Shown: one piece after another, positions 18,372 through 27,141 of the stretch
Layout: each line of letters starts with the position of its first letter
Position numbering within the stretch: the stretch's first letter is position 1
Source: Pseudonocardiales bacterium
Lineage (GTDB): Bacteria; Actinomycetota; Actinomycetes; Mycobacteriales; Jatrophihabitantaceae
Assembly: GCA_003243915.1 (NCBI GenBank)
Contig: QHCC01000041.1
Coordinates: 53,076 to 87,346, forward strand
Direction of reading: 5' to 3'
Length of the DNA: 34,271 nt
The notes under the pieces: generated by a model
The model's database searches: none
Told to the model about the DNA's origin: nothing
Seen by the model: the letters and a program-made list of their open reading frames with translations, nothing else
Made by a program: the position numbers and the translations under genes

Positions 18372-19944
18372 CCACACTGGGCACCGCCTCCCGCGGGCCG
18401 TGAATGCGGGGGGGCCGGATGCCGGCGGTCACGACGACCAGGCCCGCCGCCCCGAGCGCACCCAGCACCAGCCACGGCGCCCAGCCGAGGTAGGGATGCC
18501 ACTGCGACTTGCCGAAGAAGAGCATCGGGCCGTTCGCCCCGACCGCGTACCTCCTGGCGTTCAGGTAGAGGCCCACGAACTGCAACGCCGGCATCACCAC
18601 CGCGGCGATGCCGACGAATCTGCGCATCGCCGACGGCGCTGCGGTGCCGAATCTCTCTGCCACCACGACGCCGGCCAGGACCGGCACCATCATGAAGAAC
18701 GGCAGCATGTGCCGTCCCTGCAACCCCGCGGCTATCGGGAAGAACACGGTCGCGTACGTCACGTATGCCAGCAGGACGGTGGCCACCAGCCAGCCCGCGA
18801 GTGACCACCGATCCGCTCGGGATCCGACGAGGACGGCCAGGCCGACCAGCAGCACGAGCAGGACGAGGTAGGCGGCGTAGGACCAGCGCGGCATGTTGGT
18901 GTCCAGCCAGCCGAACTGCCCGATGGCCGAGTGCACGATCCCGTAGGCCTGCTGACTGAACACGCCCAGCGCGGCCCCGCTCACCGGGCGGCCGGTCAGG
19001 GCGGGATGGTCATAGCGGCTCTCCCAGGTCGCGACCGCCGCCACCGCCACGATGGGAATCACCGCCGCCGAGACGAAGGCGGGGCGGTGTGCCTTGATCA
19101 GGTCCCAGAAGAACCGCCAGCCCAACCGGCAGACCAGCAGCACGATCACCGCGCCGAACGTGACGGCGCCGAGCTGACGACTGAGGATCAGTGCCGCACC
19201 CACCCCGGCCAACAGCAGCTGCGTACCGCCCTCCTGCAGCGACTCCGGCCTGCGAATTGCCGTGACGGCGATCGCCGCGACGGCGAGGGCTCCCGCGATC
19301 TCGACCCCGCTGAGGCTGACGGTGGCCGAGACGAAGACCGTCATCGGAGTGAGCGCGATGACCGCGCCGAACAACGCCGTGCGACCCAACCAGCGCTCCA
19401 GGTGCGCGCACCCGAGCCAGATCAGCACCGCCGACATCAATCCGCACACGAGACGAGCCGCGACGAAGGCGTGGTACGGCGTCGCAGTCAGTGCGGCCGC
19501 GAACCCGATCGGGACGTAGAGGAAGGGCGGATAGCTGCCGAGTGCAGTGGCCACGTCACGCCGGCCGGACCCGGACGGCCGCTTGGTCGGCAGGCACGCG
19601 GCAGACCTGTCAGGCTTGAACGCCTCGCACGCGTAGCCGGCTGGCGAGAGCCGCGACGGGATCGCCACGACCCGGCTGATCGAGGCATTGCGGATGCTGA
19701 TGAGGCGCTGGTCCGCGGGCGGTTTGGGGTAGGCAGACCCGATGTCGAGCCTGGCCATGCCGAGTGCCTTGACGAGGTGATCCGGCTCGTCGGGCGCCGC
19801 ACCGGCCGGGTTCGAGAACGCCCACGCGAGCATCATCAGCAGGTAGGGCAACACGAAGATCGCGGCGACGGTCTTCGCTCCTGCCGAGCGGCGCGCCGCA
19901 GCCGGAGTGTCGGTCGCCGCCGCGGCAGTCTCTGTTCCGGTCAT
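18364..19944 (-). CDS. DUF2142 domain multi-TM membrane protein (putative glycan/lipid glycosyltransferase)
   Basis: NPAGAAPDEPDHLVKALGMARLDIG is the DUF2142-type N-terminal motif; repeated TM helices; LQGRHMLPFFMMVPVLAGVV. ATG overlaps the upstream methyltransferase stop (ATGA). Confidence 0.88.
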   Translation of the reverse strand: MTGTETAAAATDTPAAARRSAGAKTVAAIFVLPYLLMMLAWAFSNPAGAAPDEPDHLVKALGMARLDIGSAYPKPPADQRLISIRNASISRVVAIPSRLSPAGYACEAFKPDRSAACLPTKRPSGSGRRDVATALGSYPPFLYVPIGFAAALTATPYHAFVAARLVCGLMSAVLIWLGCAHLERWLGRTALFGAVIALTPMTVFVSATVSLSGVEIAGALAVAAIAVTAIRRPESLQEGGTQLLLAGVGAALILSRQLGAVTFGAVIVLLVCRLGWRFFWDLIKAHRPAFVSAAVIPIVAVAAVATWESRYDHPALTGRPVSGAALGVFSQQAYGIVHSAIGQFGWLDTNMPRWSYAAYLVLLVLLVGLAVLVGSRADRWSLAGWLVATVLLAYVTYATVFFPIAAGLQGRHMLPFFMMVPVLAGVVVAERFGTAAPSAMRRFVGIAAVVMPALQFVGLYLNARRYAVGANGPMLFFGKSQWHPYLGWAPWLVLGALGAAGLVVVTAGIRPPRIHGPREAVPSVDG

Positions 19945-20624
19945 CGAGCCGGATTCGAGGCCACGACGAGCATCTGACCGGCGAGCGGTTTGATCGGTGA
20001 GCGCAGGTACCACGGGACGAGGAAGCTCAGGCGTGATCCGCGCGACTTCATCGTCAGCGGCAGGAACCTGGCGAAGGTGTGCTCGACGTGCCAGCCGAGG
20101 GACGTGAGCAGATCGGTCAGCGAACGGTCGGTGTAGATCGCGACGTGGGTGTAGTCGTCGAAGTACTCCTTCGGGTTGAGCCGGAAGTTCGGCTGGATCA
20201 GCAGCAGCCGCCCGCCCGGACGCAGGACCCGCCGCGCTTCGTGCAGCAGCCGTTCGGCGTCGGCGCGCTCCAGGTGTTCGAGCAGGTTGGAGGCGAGCAC
20301 GCAGTCGAACGAGCCGTCGCCGAAGCGGGACAGGTCGGTGCAGTCGCCCACGATCGCGGTGACCCCCGCATGGGCCGCCTTGAGCACCGTCGCATCGAGG
20401 TCCATCGCGGTGACGCTGCGAGCGGCGACGGCGTTGGCGAAGTCGCACCACCCGGCGCCCAGCTCGAGCACGTCGGAGTCGGCGGGTATCCAGCGGCGCA
20501 GGTAGTCGCAGATGTGGCGCCAGACCACGGCACGGTTTGGGTCTGCGGCCAGCCTGGTCTCGAAGTAACCCGTGCGGTAGACGCCGTCGCCGGCACCGGC
20601 ACTGCCGGCCGGTGTCGCGCTCAT
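19941..20624 (-). CDS. Class I SAM-dependent methyltransferase
   Basis: DVLELGAGWCDFANAVAA, DCVLASNLLEHLERADAERLLHEARRVLRPGGRLLLIQPNF. Confidence 0.92.
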   Translation of the reverse strand: MSATPAGSAGAGDGVYRTGYFETRLAADPNRAVVWRHICDYLRRWIPADSDVLELGAGWCDFANAVAARSVTAMDLDATVLKAAHAGVTAIVGDCTDLSRFGDGSFDCVLASNLLEHLERADAERLLHEARRVLRPGGRLLLIQPNFRLNPKEYFDDYTHVAIYTDRSLTDLLTSLGWHVEHTFARFLPLTMKSRGSRLSFLVPWYLRSPIKPLAGQMLVVASNPAR

Positions 20625-20764
20625 CGGCACTCCTCGGGCGGGCGATCGGCCTGATGGCCACACTGTCGCCCGGCGAAGATATCAGGGGCATCGGGTCGAA
20701 TCGGGCATCACTGCGGCGCTGCGATGACGGCAACTCTTCGCGCTGCCGGCTGGCATCACAGCTG

Positions 20765-20785
20765 CAAACGTGGTATTTACGTTTG
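20765..20785. promoter_or_regulatory. Perfect inverted repeat CAAACGT-N7-ACGTTTG upstream of the HTH gene; candidate operator
   Basis: CAAACGTGGTATTTACGTTTG read directly, in a locally AT-rich divergent intergenic region. Confidence 0.6.
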
Positions 20786-20838
20786 TTAATTGAGCGGGCG
20801 GGTTGCCGGCTGATCTCGAGAGACGGGCGGGGGACATC

Positions 20839-21306
20839 GTGTCGGACGACATCGTGAGCCGCAACCGGGCGCTGCAACAGGCCTGGTACGGCGAGCCCAT
20901 CGGGGATACCGTGCGCCGCTTGACCGGGGCGCTGCGCGTGACGCAGGCCCAACTCGCCGACGTCGTGGGGTTATCAGCCCCGATGCTCTCGCAGCTGGCC
21001 AGCGGGCAGCGCGCCAAGATTGCCAACCCGGCGGTGCTGAGCCGGGTCCAGCAGGTGGCCGAGATCGCGAGCGACCCCACCCTGGGCACGCTGCCACCCT
21101 CGGAGGTCGAGCGGCGCCTGCAGGCGATACGGATCAGCATCGCGACGTCGACGTTCACCGGGGCGGTGCCGGCCCCGGACCTGTCGGTCATCCGGACCGA
21201 GCTACAGGCGCGGGCCTCCCCGGCCGAGATCGAGCAGGCCGCCCGCCTGTTGGACGGCAGTCACCCGGCGCTGGCGAAGTTCCTGCGCGCCTACGGGTGC
21301 CATTGA
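20839..21306 (+). CDS. Helix-turn-helix DNA-binding protein
   Basis: LTGALRVTQAQLADVVGLSAPMLSQLASGQRAKIANPAVLSRVQQV is an Xre/Cro-type HTH. GTG start preceded by GGGGGA. Confidence 0.85.
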   Translation: MSDDIVSRNRALQQAWYGEPIGDTVRRLTGALRVTQAQLADVVGLSAPMLSQLASGQRAKIANPAVLSRVQQVAEIASDPTLGTLPPSEVERRLQAIRISIATSTFTGAVPAPDLSVIRTELQARASPAEIEQAARLLDGSHPALAKFLRAYGCH

Positions 21307-21360
21307 CTACCGGGTGCTCGCCAGCTAAACCGGTCTAGGTGACTGCGGAGGGGAGCGGCG

Positions 21361-21864
21361 TTGGCTGACATCATCGAGCTCATCTATGCCGACCACGACT
21401 GGTTTCGTCGGCACTTCTTCTACCTCGACGACGCGAAGTCCGATGCGGAGTTGACGGCGATATGGCAGCCGTTGGCCACCAGGCTCGACACCCACGCTGA
21501 TGCAGAGGAGACCGTGTTCTATCCCGCGCTGCTGAAGGTCGGCGACAGCGGTGATCCCGAGGACGAAACCGAGGACGCGATCGAGGACCACAACGCCATT
21601 CGGGACGCGGTCAAGCAAGCCCGCACACACGCGGTCGGTACGCCGGAATGGTTCGAGGCCGTCGGGAAGGCACGCACCGAGAACGGCAAACACATCGATG
21701 AGGAGGAGCGCGAGGCGCTGCCCGACTTCATCAAGAGCGCAACTGCAGAACTGCGCCACGAGCTTGCGATGAAGTGGTTGCAGTTCTATCACCAGCACCC
21801 GGACGGCAAGGGCGTCGATGAGTCGGACAAGGACCCGCAGGACTACATCAGCGAGAACAGCTGA
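21361..21864 (+). CDS. Hemerythrin HHE domain protein (TTG start)
   Basis: IIELIYADHDWFRRHF, LDTHADAEETVFYPALL, EDHNAIRDAV, HIDEEEREALPDF cover the expected ligand set. Start TTG preceded by GGAGGGG. Confidence 0.92.
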   Translation: MADIIELIYADHDWFRRHFFYLDDAKSDAELTAIWQPLATRLDTHADAEETVFYPALLKVGDSGDPEDETEDAIEDHNAIRDAVKQARTHAVGTPEWFEAVGKARTENGKHIDEEEREALPDFIKSATAELRHELAMKWLQFYHQHPDGKGVDESDKDPQDYISENS

Positions 21865-21926
21865 CATCGCTGCGGGCCGCAATTCGCAATCCGGGCGTTG
21901 TCGTAGATGGGTGCGAGGCTGCGGAC

Positions 21927-22649
21927 ATGAACGATCTCGGCAACGGTGCCCCGCTCTCGCGGACGGCTGCCTCGCGGGCCGTCGAAGCGATCGGCTGGCG
22001 CTACGTGCTCGGCGCCCTGTGCACCTCCGTGGCGGTGACGTCCCTCGACCGGGCCCTACAGATCACGTCCGACGTGGTCGCGGTCGGCGGGCAGCAGGTC
22101 GATGATCACCTGCGTGTCGACCTGCGGCCCGACCGGGTCGAACTGTCGCTGCAGACCCGCGCGATCGGTGCCCTGACCGTGCGCGACACCGAGCTTGCGC
22201 GCGACATCTCCGCGGCCGTGGCCCGGCGCGGCGCGGTGACCGGCGGCGCCACGGCCACCGAACTGGCGCGGCCGGTACAGATGCTCGAGATGGCGATCGA
22301 CGCCCTGGACATACCGACGATCCGGCCGTTCTGGAAAGCGGTGATGGCCTACACCGACGAACCCGGCACCGGCGGACCCGACGATGCCATCGTCGACCCT
22401 GTCGGGCAGTTGCCGGCTATCTGGTTCCAGCAGATGGACGCCCCGCGCCCGCAACGAAACCGGGTGCACTTCGACATCACGGTCGCCCACGACGAGGCCG
22501 AGCCACGCGTGCGGGCGGCCCTGGACGCCGGCGGGGTGCTGGTCGACGACTCCTACGCCCGCTCGTTCTGGGTTCTGGCCGACGTCGAGGGCAACGAAGT
22601 CTGCGTGTGCACCTGGACCGACCGCGACGAGCGCCTCCCGGACGGCTGA
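21927..22649 (+). CDS. Pterin-4a-carbinolamine dehydratase-like domain fused to a VOC/glyoxalase-like domain
   Basis: N-terminus SRAVEAIGWRYVLGALCTSVAVTSLDRALQITSDVV...VELSLQT..GALTVRDTELARDISAAV; C-terminus RPFWKAVMAYTD...IWFQQMD...RNRVHFDITV...SFWVLADVEGNEVCVCTW. Confidence 0.82.
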   Translation: MNDLGNGAPLSRTAASRAVEAIGWRYVLGALCTSVAVTSLDRALQITSDVVAVGGQQVDDHLRVDLRPDRVELSLQTRAIGALTVRDTELARDISAAVARRGAVTGGATATELARPVQMLEMAIDALDIPTIRPFWKAVMAYTDEPGTGGPDDAIVDPVGQLPAIWFQQMDAPRPQRNRVHFDITVAHDEAEPRVRAALDAGGVLVDDSYARSFWVLADVEGNEVCVCTWTDRDERLPDG

Positions 22650-22749
22650 GGTGATGCTGCCCGCCGCGCTGGTGGCCAAAGCCCGGAGCTGGACCGTCGA
22701 GGTCTGTGCCGAGAGCGCCTGTGCGGACGCTCGCTGGGATGAGTCCTGC

Positions 22750-23007
22750 TCAGGATTCGAGGCTTGGAGCTGCGCCTGAGTCGTCACGGGTCATCGCGAT
22801 CCCGTGCCGCAAGGTGAGGATGGTCAGGCTCGCCTGCACCTGGGCACGGTTCGTCTGACGCCGCACCGCGAGCGGCAGGCGCCCCCACACTGCGTCGATG
22901 ATCTCCTCCACCGTCACGGTCGCGTCGGCCTCTTCGCGTTCGCGGGTGTCACGGTCGTGGCGGGCCAGCGCATCCTCGATCCATCGGCGCAGCTCGGTCC
23001 GGTCCAC
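22750..23007 (-). CDS. Small hypothetical protein (85 aa)
   Basis: MDRTELRRWIEDALARHDRDTREREEADATVTVEEIIDAVWGRLPLAVRRQTNRAQVQASLTILTLRHGIAM; plausible helical composition, no family recognised. Confidence 0.55.
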   Translation of the reverse strand: MDRTELRRWIEDALARHDRDTREREEADATVTVEEIIDAVWGRLPLAVRRQTNRAQVQASLTILTLRHGIAMTRDDSGAAPSLES

Positions 23008-23075
23008 GATGAGAGTCTGCTCCCGGGCCGGGGATGGGCTGTCTCGCAGTGCCGGGATGGTCGCAGACCGTCGGC

Positions 23076-23591
23076 TCAGCCTGTGGGAAACGCATCCACT
23101 TCGCTGCGCTCTTCGGCGGCGCCGACCGCATCGGCATAGAACGCCGACTCGGCGACGTGAACCGCGACCTGGCGCAGCGTCCAGGCCTCACCAGCTGGCT
23201 CGTCCAGCTGCTGGTCGGTGAGCGATCGCAGTCTGAGCTCCCAGATCAGGGCGAGGCGTCGCAGTCGGCTGCCGGCTTCGTCCAGGTCGTCCGCAGTGAA
23301 CACCGCGAGGTCCGCGGGGGTGGTGACGGCCGACGCGTGCCAGGCGTCCGGCTCGGTCTCTCGGCCGGCCAGCCGGGCCTCGACCTCGGCGAGGTGGTCG
23401 AGGAGATGATCGGCCACCCGCCGAATTGCCTTGTGGGGCGTGTACGTCCGCGGCGCCTCTCCCTCGACGGCGACCGTGATCGGTGCGCCGTCCCAGTTCG
23501 GCCAGGTCGCGGCCAGCTCGAGGACATGGTCGACCATGCCGGTGACGCGCTCGGCGGGATGCCGCTCGTCCACGGCAGCTACCTCAGTCAT
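23076..23591 (-). CDS. DinB-like / mycothiol-dependent maleylpyruvate isomerase-type protein
   Basis: AIRRVADHLLDHLAEVEARLAG...WTLRQVAVHVAESAFYADAVG matches the DinB-like pattern with the C-terminal HVAES motif. Confidence 0.75.
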   Translation of the reverse strand: MTEVAAVDERHPAERVTGMVDHVLELAATWPNWDGAPITVAVEGEAPRTYTPHKAIRRVADHLLDHLAEVEARLAGRETEPDAWHASAVTTPADLAVFTADDLDEAGSRLRRLALIWELRLRSLTDQQLDEPAGEAWTLRQVAVHVAESAFYADAVGAAEERSEVDAFPTG

Positions 23592-23678
23592 ACCGGCCAC
23601 CTTCCCAAGCGTCACCGACAACCATCGCAGCCAGGTCAGGTCGGGGCGGTGCCGCTCGCTGGCCCGGGCGGGCGCCGC

Positions 23679-24125
23679 TCACCACGCGGGGCGCAGCCGT
23701 CCGGGAACCACGACCGCCTGCAGAGCGGCCCGTAGCCCGGTCATGGCAGCGGCATCCAGCTGGCCCTGCCAGGCCGCCACGGTTTCGGCCGCAGCCTGCT
23801 CTGCTGCCCGGGTGCAGGCCCGACCCCGCGCCGTCAGGGCCAGCAGCCGGGACCGGGCGTCGCGAGGGTCGACCGCCCGCGTCAGGTAACCGCGCTGCAC
23901 CAGGTGCTCGACCAGCTGGCTCGCGGCCTGCTTGGTCACGCCGAGGTGGCCGGCCACATCCGCCACCGTCGCGTCGCCGGCCCTCACCCGCGCGAAGACG
24001 AAGCCGTGCGACGGGCGGACGTCGTGGAATCCACGCCGCGCGAGGCCGTGCTGGATCCCGTCGACGACCTGGGTCGAGGCCCGCAGGACCAGCATGGCCA
24101 CGTCCAGGTGCTTCTGATCGCTCAC
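23679..24125 (-). CDS. MarR-family transcriptional regulator
   Basis: RPSHGFVFARVRAGDATVADVAGHLGVTKQAASQLVEHLVQRGYLTRAVDPRDARSRLLALTARGRA. Confidence 0.95.
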   Translation of the reverse strand: MSDQKHLDVAMLVLRASTQVVDGIQHGLARRGFHDVRPSHGFVFARVRAGDATVADVAGHLGVTKQAASQLVEHLVQRGYLTRAVDPRDARSRLLALTARGRACTRAAEQAAAETVAAWQGQLDAAAMTGLRAALQAVVVPGRLRPAW

Positions 24126-24133
24126 CCGACCAG

Positions 24134-24172
24134 CTTGACATGACAGTCAAGTTCCTTGACCATATAGTCAAC
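24134..24172. promoter_or_regulatory. Two tandem CTTGAC-N6-GTCAA(G/C) operators in the marR/cupin divergent intergenic region
   Basis: CTTGACATGACAGTCAAG at 24134-24151 and CTTGACCATATAGTCAAC at 24155-24172; a third CTTGAC half-site at 24176. Confidence 0.8.
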
Positions 24173-24195
24173 TTACTTGACTGTATGGAGGTTTC

Positions 24196-24567
24196 ATGTC
24201 CGTCGTCCGCGCCGCCGACGCCGTTGATCATCACGTGCACGGCAGCACGTTCAGCTCCTATGTTGCCCCGTCCCGGGGCAGTGCCCAACTCTGCGCCTGG
24301 CGCCTGAGCGTGCCGGCGGACCTGGCTGGGGTCGCGCACCGACCCACGCGCGAGGAGGTCCTGCTGATCCTCGACGGCGAGGTGCGGGTCACCGTGGACG
24401 GAGAGCAGGCGAATCTCACCGCCGGCGACGTAGTCATGGTGCCGCCCGACAGCGAGCTGCGGCTGGACGGCGGGCCCCGCGGCGCGACCGCCTGGGTTAC
24501 CACGACCGCGGGGCTGGAGGCGGTGATGGCCGACGGCACCCGCTTCGCCCCACCCTGGGCGAACTGA
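24196..24567 (+). CDS. Cupin domain protein
   Basis: HRPTREEVLLILDGEVRVTVDGEQANLTAGDVVMVPPDSELRLDGG; ATG preceded by GGAGG. Confidence 0.92.
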   Translation: MSVVRAADAVDHHVHGSTFSSYVAPSRGSAQLCAWRLSVPADLAGVAHRPTREEVLLILDGEVRVTVDGEQANLTAGDVVMVPPDSELRLDGGPRGATAWVTTTAGLEAVMADGTRFAPPWAN

Positions 24568-24664
24568 TGCGCTCACCGCCGCTCGGTCCCGGGCGAAACC
24601 GCCCAGCCCGCCTTGACGCGTGCGCCAGCGGGACAAAGCGAGGTGTTCAACTACAGTCCGCGGT

Positions 24665-25504
24665 GTGCAACGCAGCCGAGCCGGCGCGCACGAGGGCGCC
24701 GCGTCACTCCTGCGGGCGCTGCACCACGGCCCGGAAGCCTTCGTGCTGCCCAACGCGTGGGACGTCGCCTCGGGCGTGCTGCTCGCCGACGCAGGCTTTC
24801 CTGCCGTCGGCACCACCAGCCTGGGGGTGACCGCGGCGGCCGGGCTTCCGGACGGCGCGGCCGCCGGAGTGGAGCTCACCGTTGCACTGGCCCGAGCGCT
24901 CGTGGAGCGGCTGGCGGTGCCCGTCACCGTCGACCTGGAAGGTGGCTACTCGGAGGATCCCGCCCGGGTCGCGGCCCTGGCGGCGCAGCTCGCCGAGCTC
25001 GGCGTGGCCGGCGTCAATCTCGAGGACGGGCGGGGCAGCGGGCAGCTGCGCACGGCCGCCGAACATGCCGCGGTCATCCGTGCCGTCGCGAGTGCTGCAC
25101 CGGGACTGTTCATCAATGCCCGCACCGACACCTACTGGCTGCAGGTCGGTCACGAGGATGACCGGCTCGCCGAGACGACGACGCGGCTGGTGGCCTATCG
25201 CCACGCGGGCGCGTCCGGTGTGTTCGTCCCCGGACTGTCCGACCTGGCCGCCATCGCGACCGTGGCCGACAGCGTGGCCCTGCCGCTGAACGTGTTGTGG
25301 CGTCCCGGCGTCAGCCTGTCGGCACTCGCCGCGGCCGGTGTTGCCCGCATCAGTACCGGCTCCGCGCTCTACCGCCACGCGCTGGGGGCGGCCGTGGCGG
25401 TGGCCCACGCCGCCCGGACGGACACGCAGCCGCCTACGGTCCCGGTCGACTACGACCGCCTGCAGCACCTTCTCGGTGCTCCGCCGGGACGTGCGGGCCG
25501 GTAG
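24665..25504 (+). CDS. Isocitrate lyase/PEP mutase family protein
   Basis: FVLPNAWDVASGVLLADAGFPAVGTTSLGV, VPVTVDLEGGYSEDPARV, GVAGVNLEDGRGSGQL, FINARTDTYW. Confidence 0.93.
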   Translation: MQRSRAGAHEGAASLLRALHHGPEAFVLPNAWDVASGVLLADAGFPAVGTTSLGVTAAAGLPDGAAAGVELTVALARALVERLAVPVTVDLEGGYSEDPARVAALAAQLAELGVAGVNLEDGRGSGQLRTAAEHAAVIRAVASAAPGLFINARTDTYWLQVGHEDDRLAETTTRLVAYRHAGASGVFVPGLSDLAAIATVADSVALPLNVLWRPGVSLSALAAAGVARISTGSALYRHALGAAVAVAHAARTDTQPPTVPVDYDRLQHLLGAPPGRAGR

Positions 25505-25514
25505 CGTCCCGGCG

Positions 25515-26852
25515 GTGACGCGTACCGTCGCCGAGATTGCCGCCGCTGTGCGCAGCGGCACGCTCTCCGCGCGCGCCGCGACCGAACACGCGCTGGAACG
25601 CATCGAGCAACTCGACGCCGCGATCGGTGCGTTCCAGGAGGTTCGCGTCTTCACGTCTCTGCGCGAGGCCGACGCCGTCGATTGCCGCCCGGACAGGGAC
25701 ACGCTGCCGCTGGCGGGCGTCCCGATCCCTATCAAGGACAACGTTCCCGTGGCCGGCGAGCCGATGCGGATGGGTTCCTCCGGCAGTGACCCGGCACCCC
25801 AGAAACATGACCACGAGATCGTCCGCCGCCTGCGCGCGGCCGGCGCAGTGATCGTCGGCCTGACCCGGGTGCCCGAGCTATGCGTGTTCGGCGCCACCGA
25901 CTCCGACTTCGGCATCACCCGCAATCCGTGGGACCTGGACCGTACCCCCGGTGGTTCCTCCGGCGGCGCCGCGGCGGCGGTCGCAGCCGGCATGGTCCCC
26001 GCCGCCCACGGCAACGACGGCATGGGTTCGATCCGGATCCCGTCGGCGTGCTGCGGGCTGGTCGGCATCAAACCGGGCTTGGGCGTCGTGCCGGCCGAGC
26101 TGGGCAACGGGTCGTGGTTCGCCATGGCGGAGAACGGCCCGCTGGCTACGACGGTTCAGGACGCCGCGCTGGTCTTGTCGGTGCTGGCCGGTCGCGCCGA
26201 GCTTGCCACGATCGCGCGCCCGGGCAGCGTGCGTGTCGCGATCTCGACCAAGGCGCCGGTGCCGGGCACGCCGGTCGACGAGCACTGGGCGGCCGCCGCG
26301 CGCGAGACCGCGGTGCTGCTACGCGGCGTAGGGCACTCGGTGCATGACGCCGATCCGCCGTACGGGCAGGCCGCCGGGGCGTCGGAGGCTGTCCGCTGGT
26401 TCGCCGGCACCGAACTCGACGCCCGGCTGCTCGCCGACCGCGACCGGATGGCGCCCCCGACCCGGCGCCATGCCGCGGTTGGGCGGCTAGCTTTGCGCGC
26501 CGGCCTGCCCCGGCCCAGGGGCCGCGAGCGCTGGCAACGCAGGGCGGAGGCGTTCTTCGCCGGCCACGACGTGCTCGTCACGCCTGCGCTCGCGCAGTCG
26601 CCGGTCGCCGCGAAGGCCTGGGCGCAGCGGGGTTGGCTGGCCAACGTCTGGGCCAACGCGCGCTACGCGCCGTTCGCCGCCCATTGGAACCTGGCCGGCT
26701 GGCCCGCGATGGTGGTACCAGCGGGGCTGCACCCGGACGGAACGCCGCTGTCCGTCCAGCTCGTCGCCCGGCCCGGCGGCGAGGTCCTGCTGCTGTCGGT
26801 CGCCACCCAACTCGAGAAGTTGCGACCGTGGCCCCGCACCGCTCCGATGTGA
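25515..26852 (+). CDS. Amidase (amidase-signature family)
   Basis: LAGVPIPIKDNVPVAG (Lys of triad), TRNPWDLDRTPGGSSGGAAAAVAAGMVPAAHGNDGMGSIRIPSACCGLVGIKPG (Ser-Ser-Lys signature). Confidence 0.95.
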   Translation: MTRTVAEIAAAVRSGTLSARAATEHALERIEQLDAAIGAFQEVRVFTSLREADAVDCRPDRDTLPLAGVPIPIKDNVPVAGEPMRMGSSGSDPAPQKHDHEIVRRLRAAGAVIVGLTRVPELCVFGATDSDFGITRNPWDLDRTPGGSSGGAAAAVAAGMVPAAHGNDGMGSIRIPSACCGLVGIKPGLGVVPAELGNGSWFAMAENGPLATTVQDAALVLSVLAGRAELATIARPGSVRVAISTKAPVPGTPVDEHWAAAARETAVLLRGVGHSVHDADPPYGQAAGASEAVRWFAGTELDARLLADRDRMAPPTRRHAAVGRLALRAGLPRPRGRERWQRRAEAFFAGHDVLVTPALAQSPVAAKAWAQRGWLANVWANARYAPFAAHWNLAGWPAMVVPAGLHPDGTPLSVQLVARPGGEVLLLSVATQLEKLRPWPRTAPM

Positions 26853-26938
26853 CCGGTATCGGCAGTTCGACACCCCCTACGACAACAGTCTTGACCTGCC
26901 TACGGCCTGGTTACCCGTTGGCGTCTGGAGCTCAGGCG

Positions 26939-26957
26939 GGGAACTGCGGTAGTTCCC
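26939..26957. other. Inverted repeat GGGAACT-GCGGT-AGTTCCC
   Basis: Perfect 7-bp arms with 5-nt loop, 86 nt after the amidase stop. Confidence 0.6.
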
Positions 26958-27004
26958 AGTTCTGAGACGCTCGGCCACCGCTTGCGTGATCAACACGCCG
27001 CACG

Positions 27005-27020
27005 CATGGCTGTAGCCATG
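27005..27020. promoter_or_regulatory. Near-perfect 16-bp palindrome CATGGCTGTAGCCATG
   Basis: 7-bp arms CATGGCT/AGCCATG around GT, upstream of the aminotransferase gene. Confidence 0.5.
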
Positions 27021-27033
27021 TTCTGAGGCTGTG

Positions 27034-27100
27034 GATCAACGTGGCGCCGGTGATCAACGTGGCGCGGTTAGCAACGTGGCGCCGGTGATCAACGCGGCGC
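27034..27100 (+). repeat. Four tandem degenerate units of about 18 bp with core (GAT/AG)CAACGTGGCGC
   Basis: CAAC cores at 27037, 27055, 27072 and 27090 (spacing 18, 17, 18), just upstream of the probable start at 27142. Confidence 0.75.
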
Positions 27101-27141
27101 CCCTGCTACGCCCGCCCCGCGGACGTGGCAAGGTCGTGCCC

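Noticed and set aside
18364-20952. 862-aa minus ORF
   Set aside because: Only 18364-19944 (DUF2142) is credible; the extension runs through the methyltransferase in another frame and has Arg-rich shadow composition.
24704-26125. 473-aa minus ORF (and 447-aa ORF at 23584-24927)
   Set aside because: Antisense or frame-shadow of the PEP-mutase, amidase, MarR and cupin genes; no motifs.
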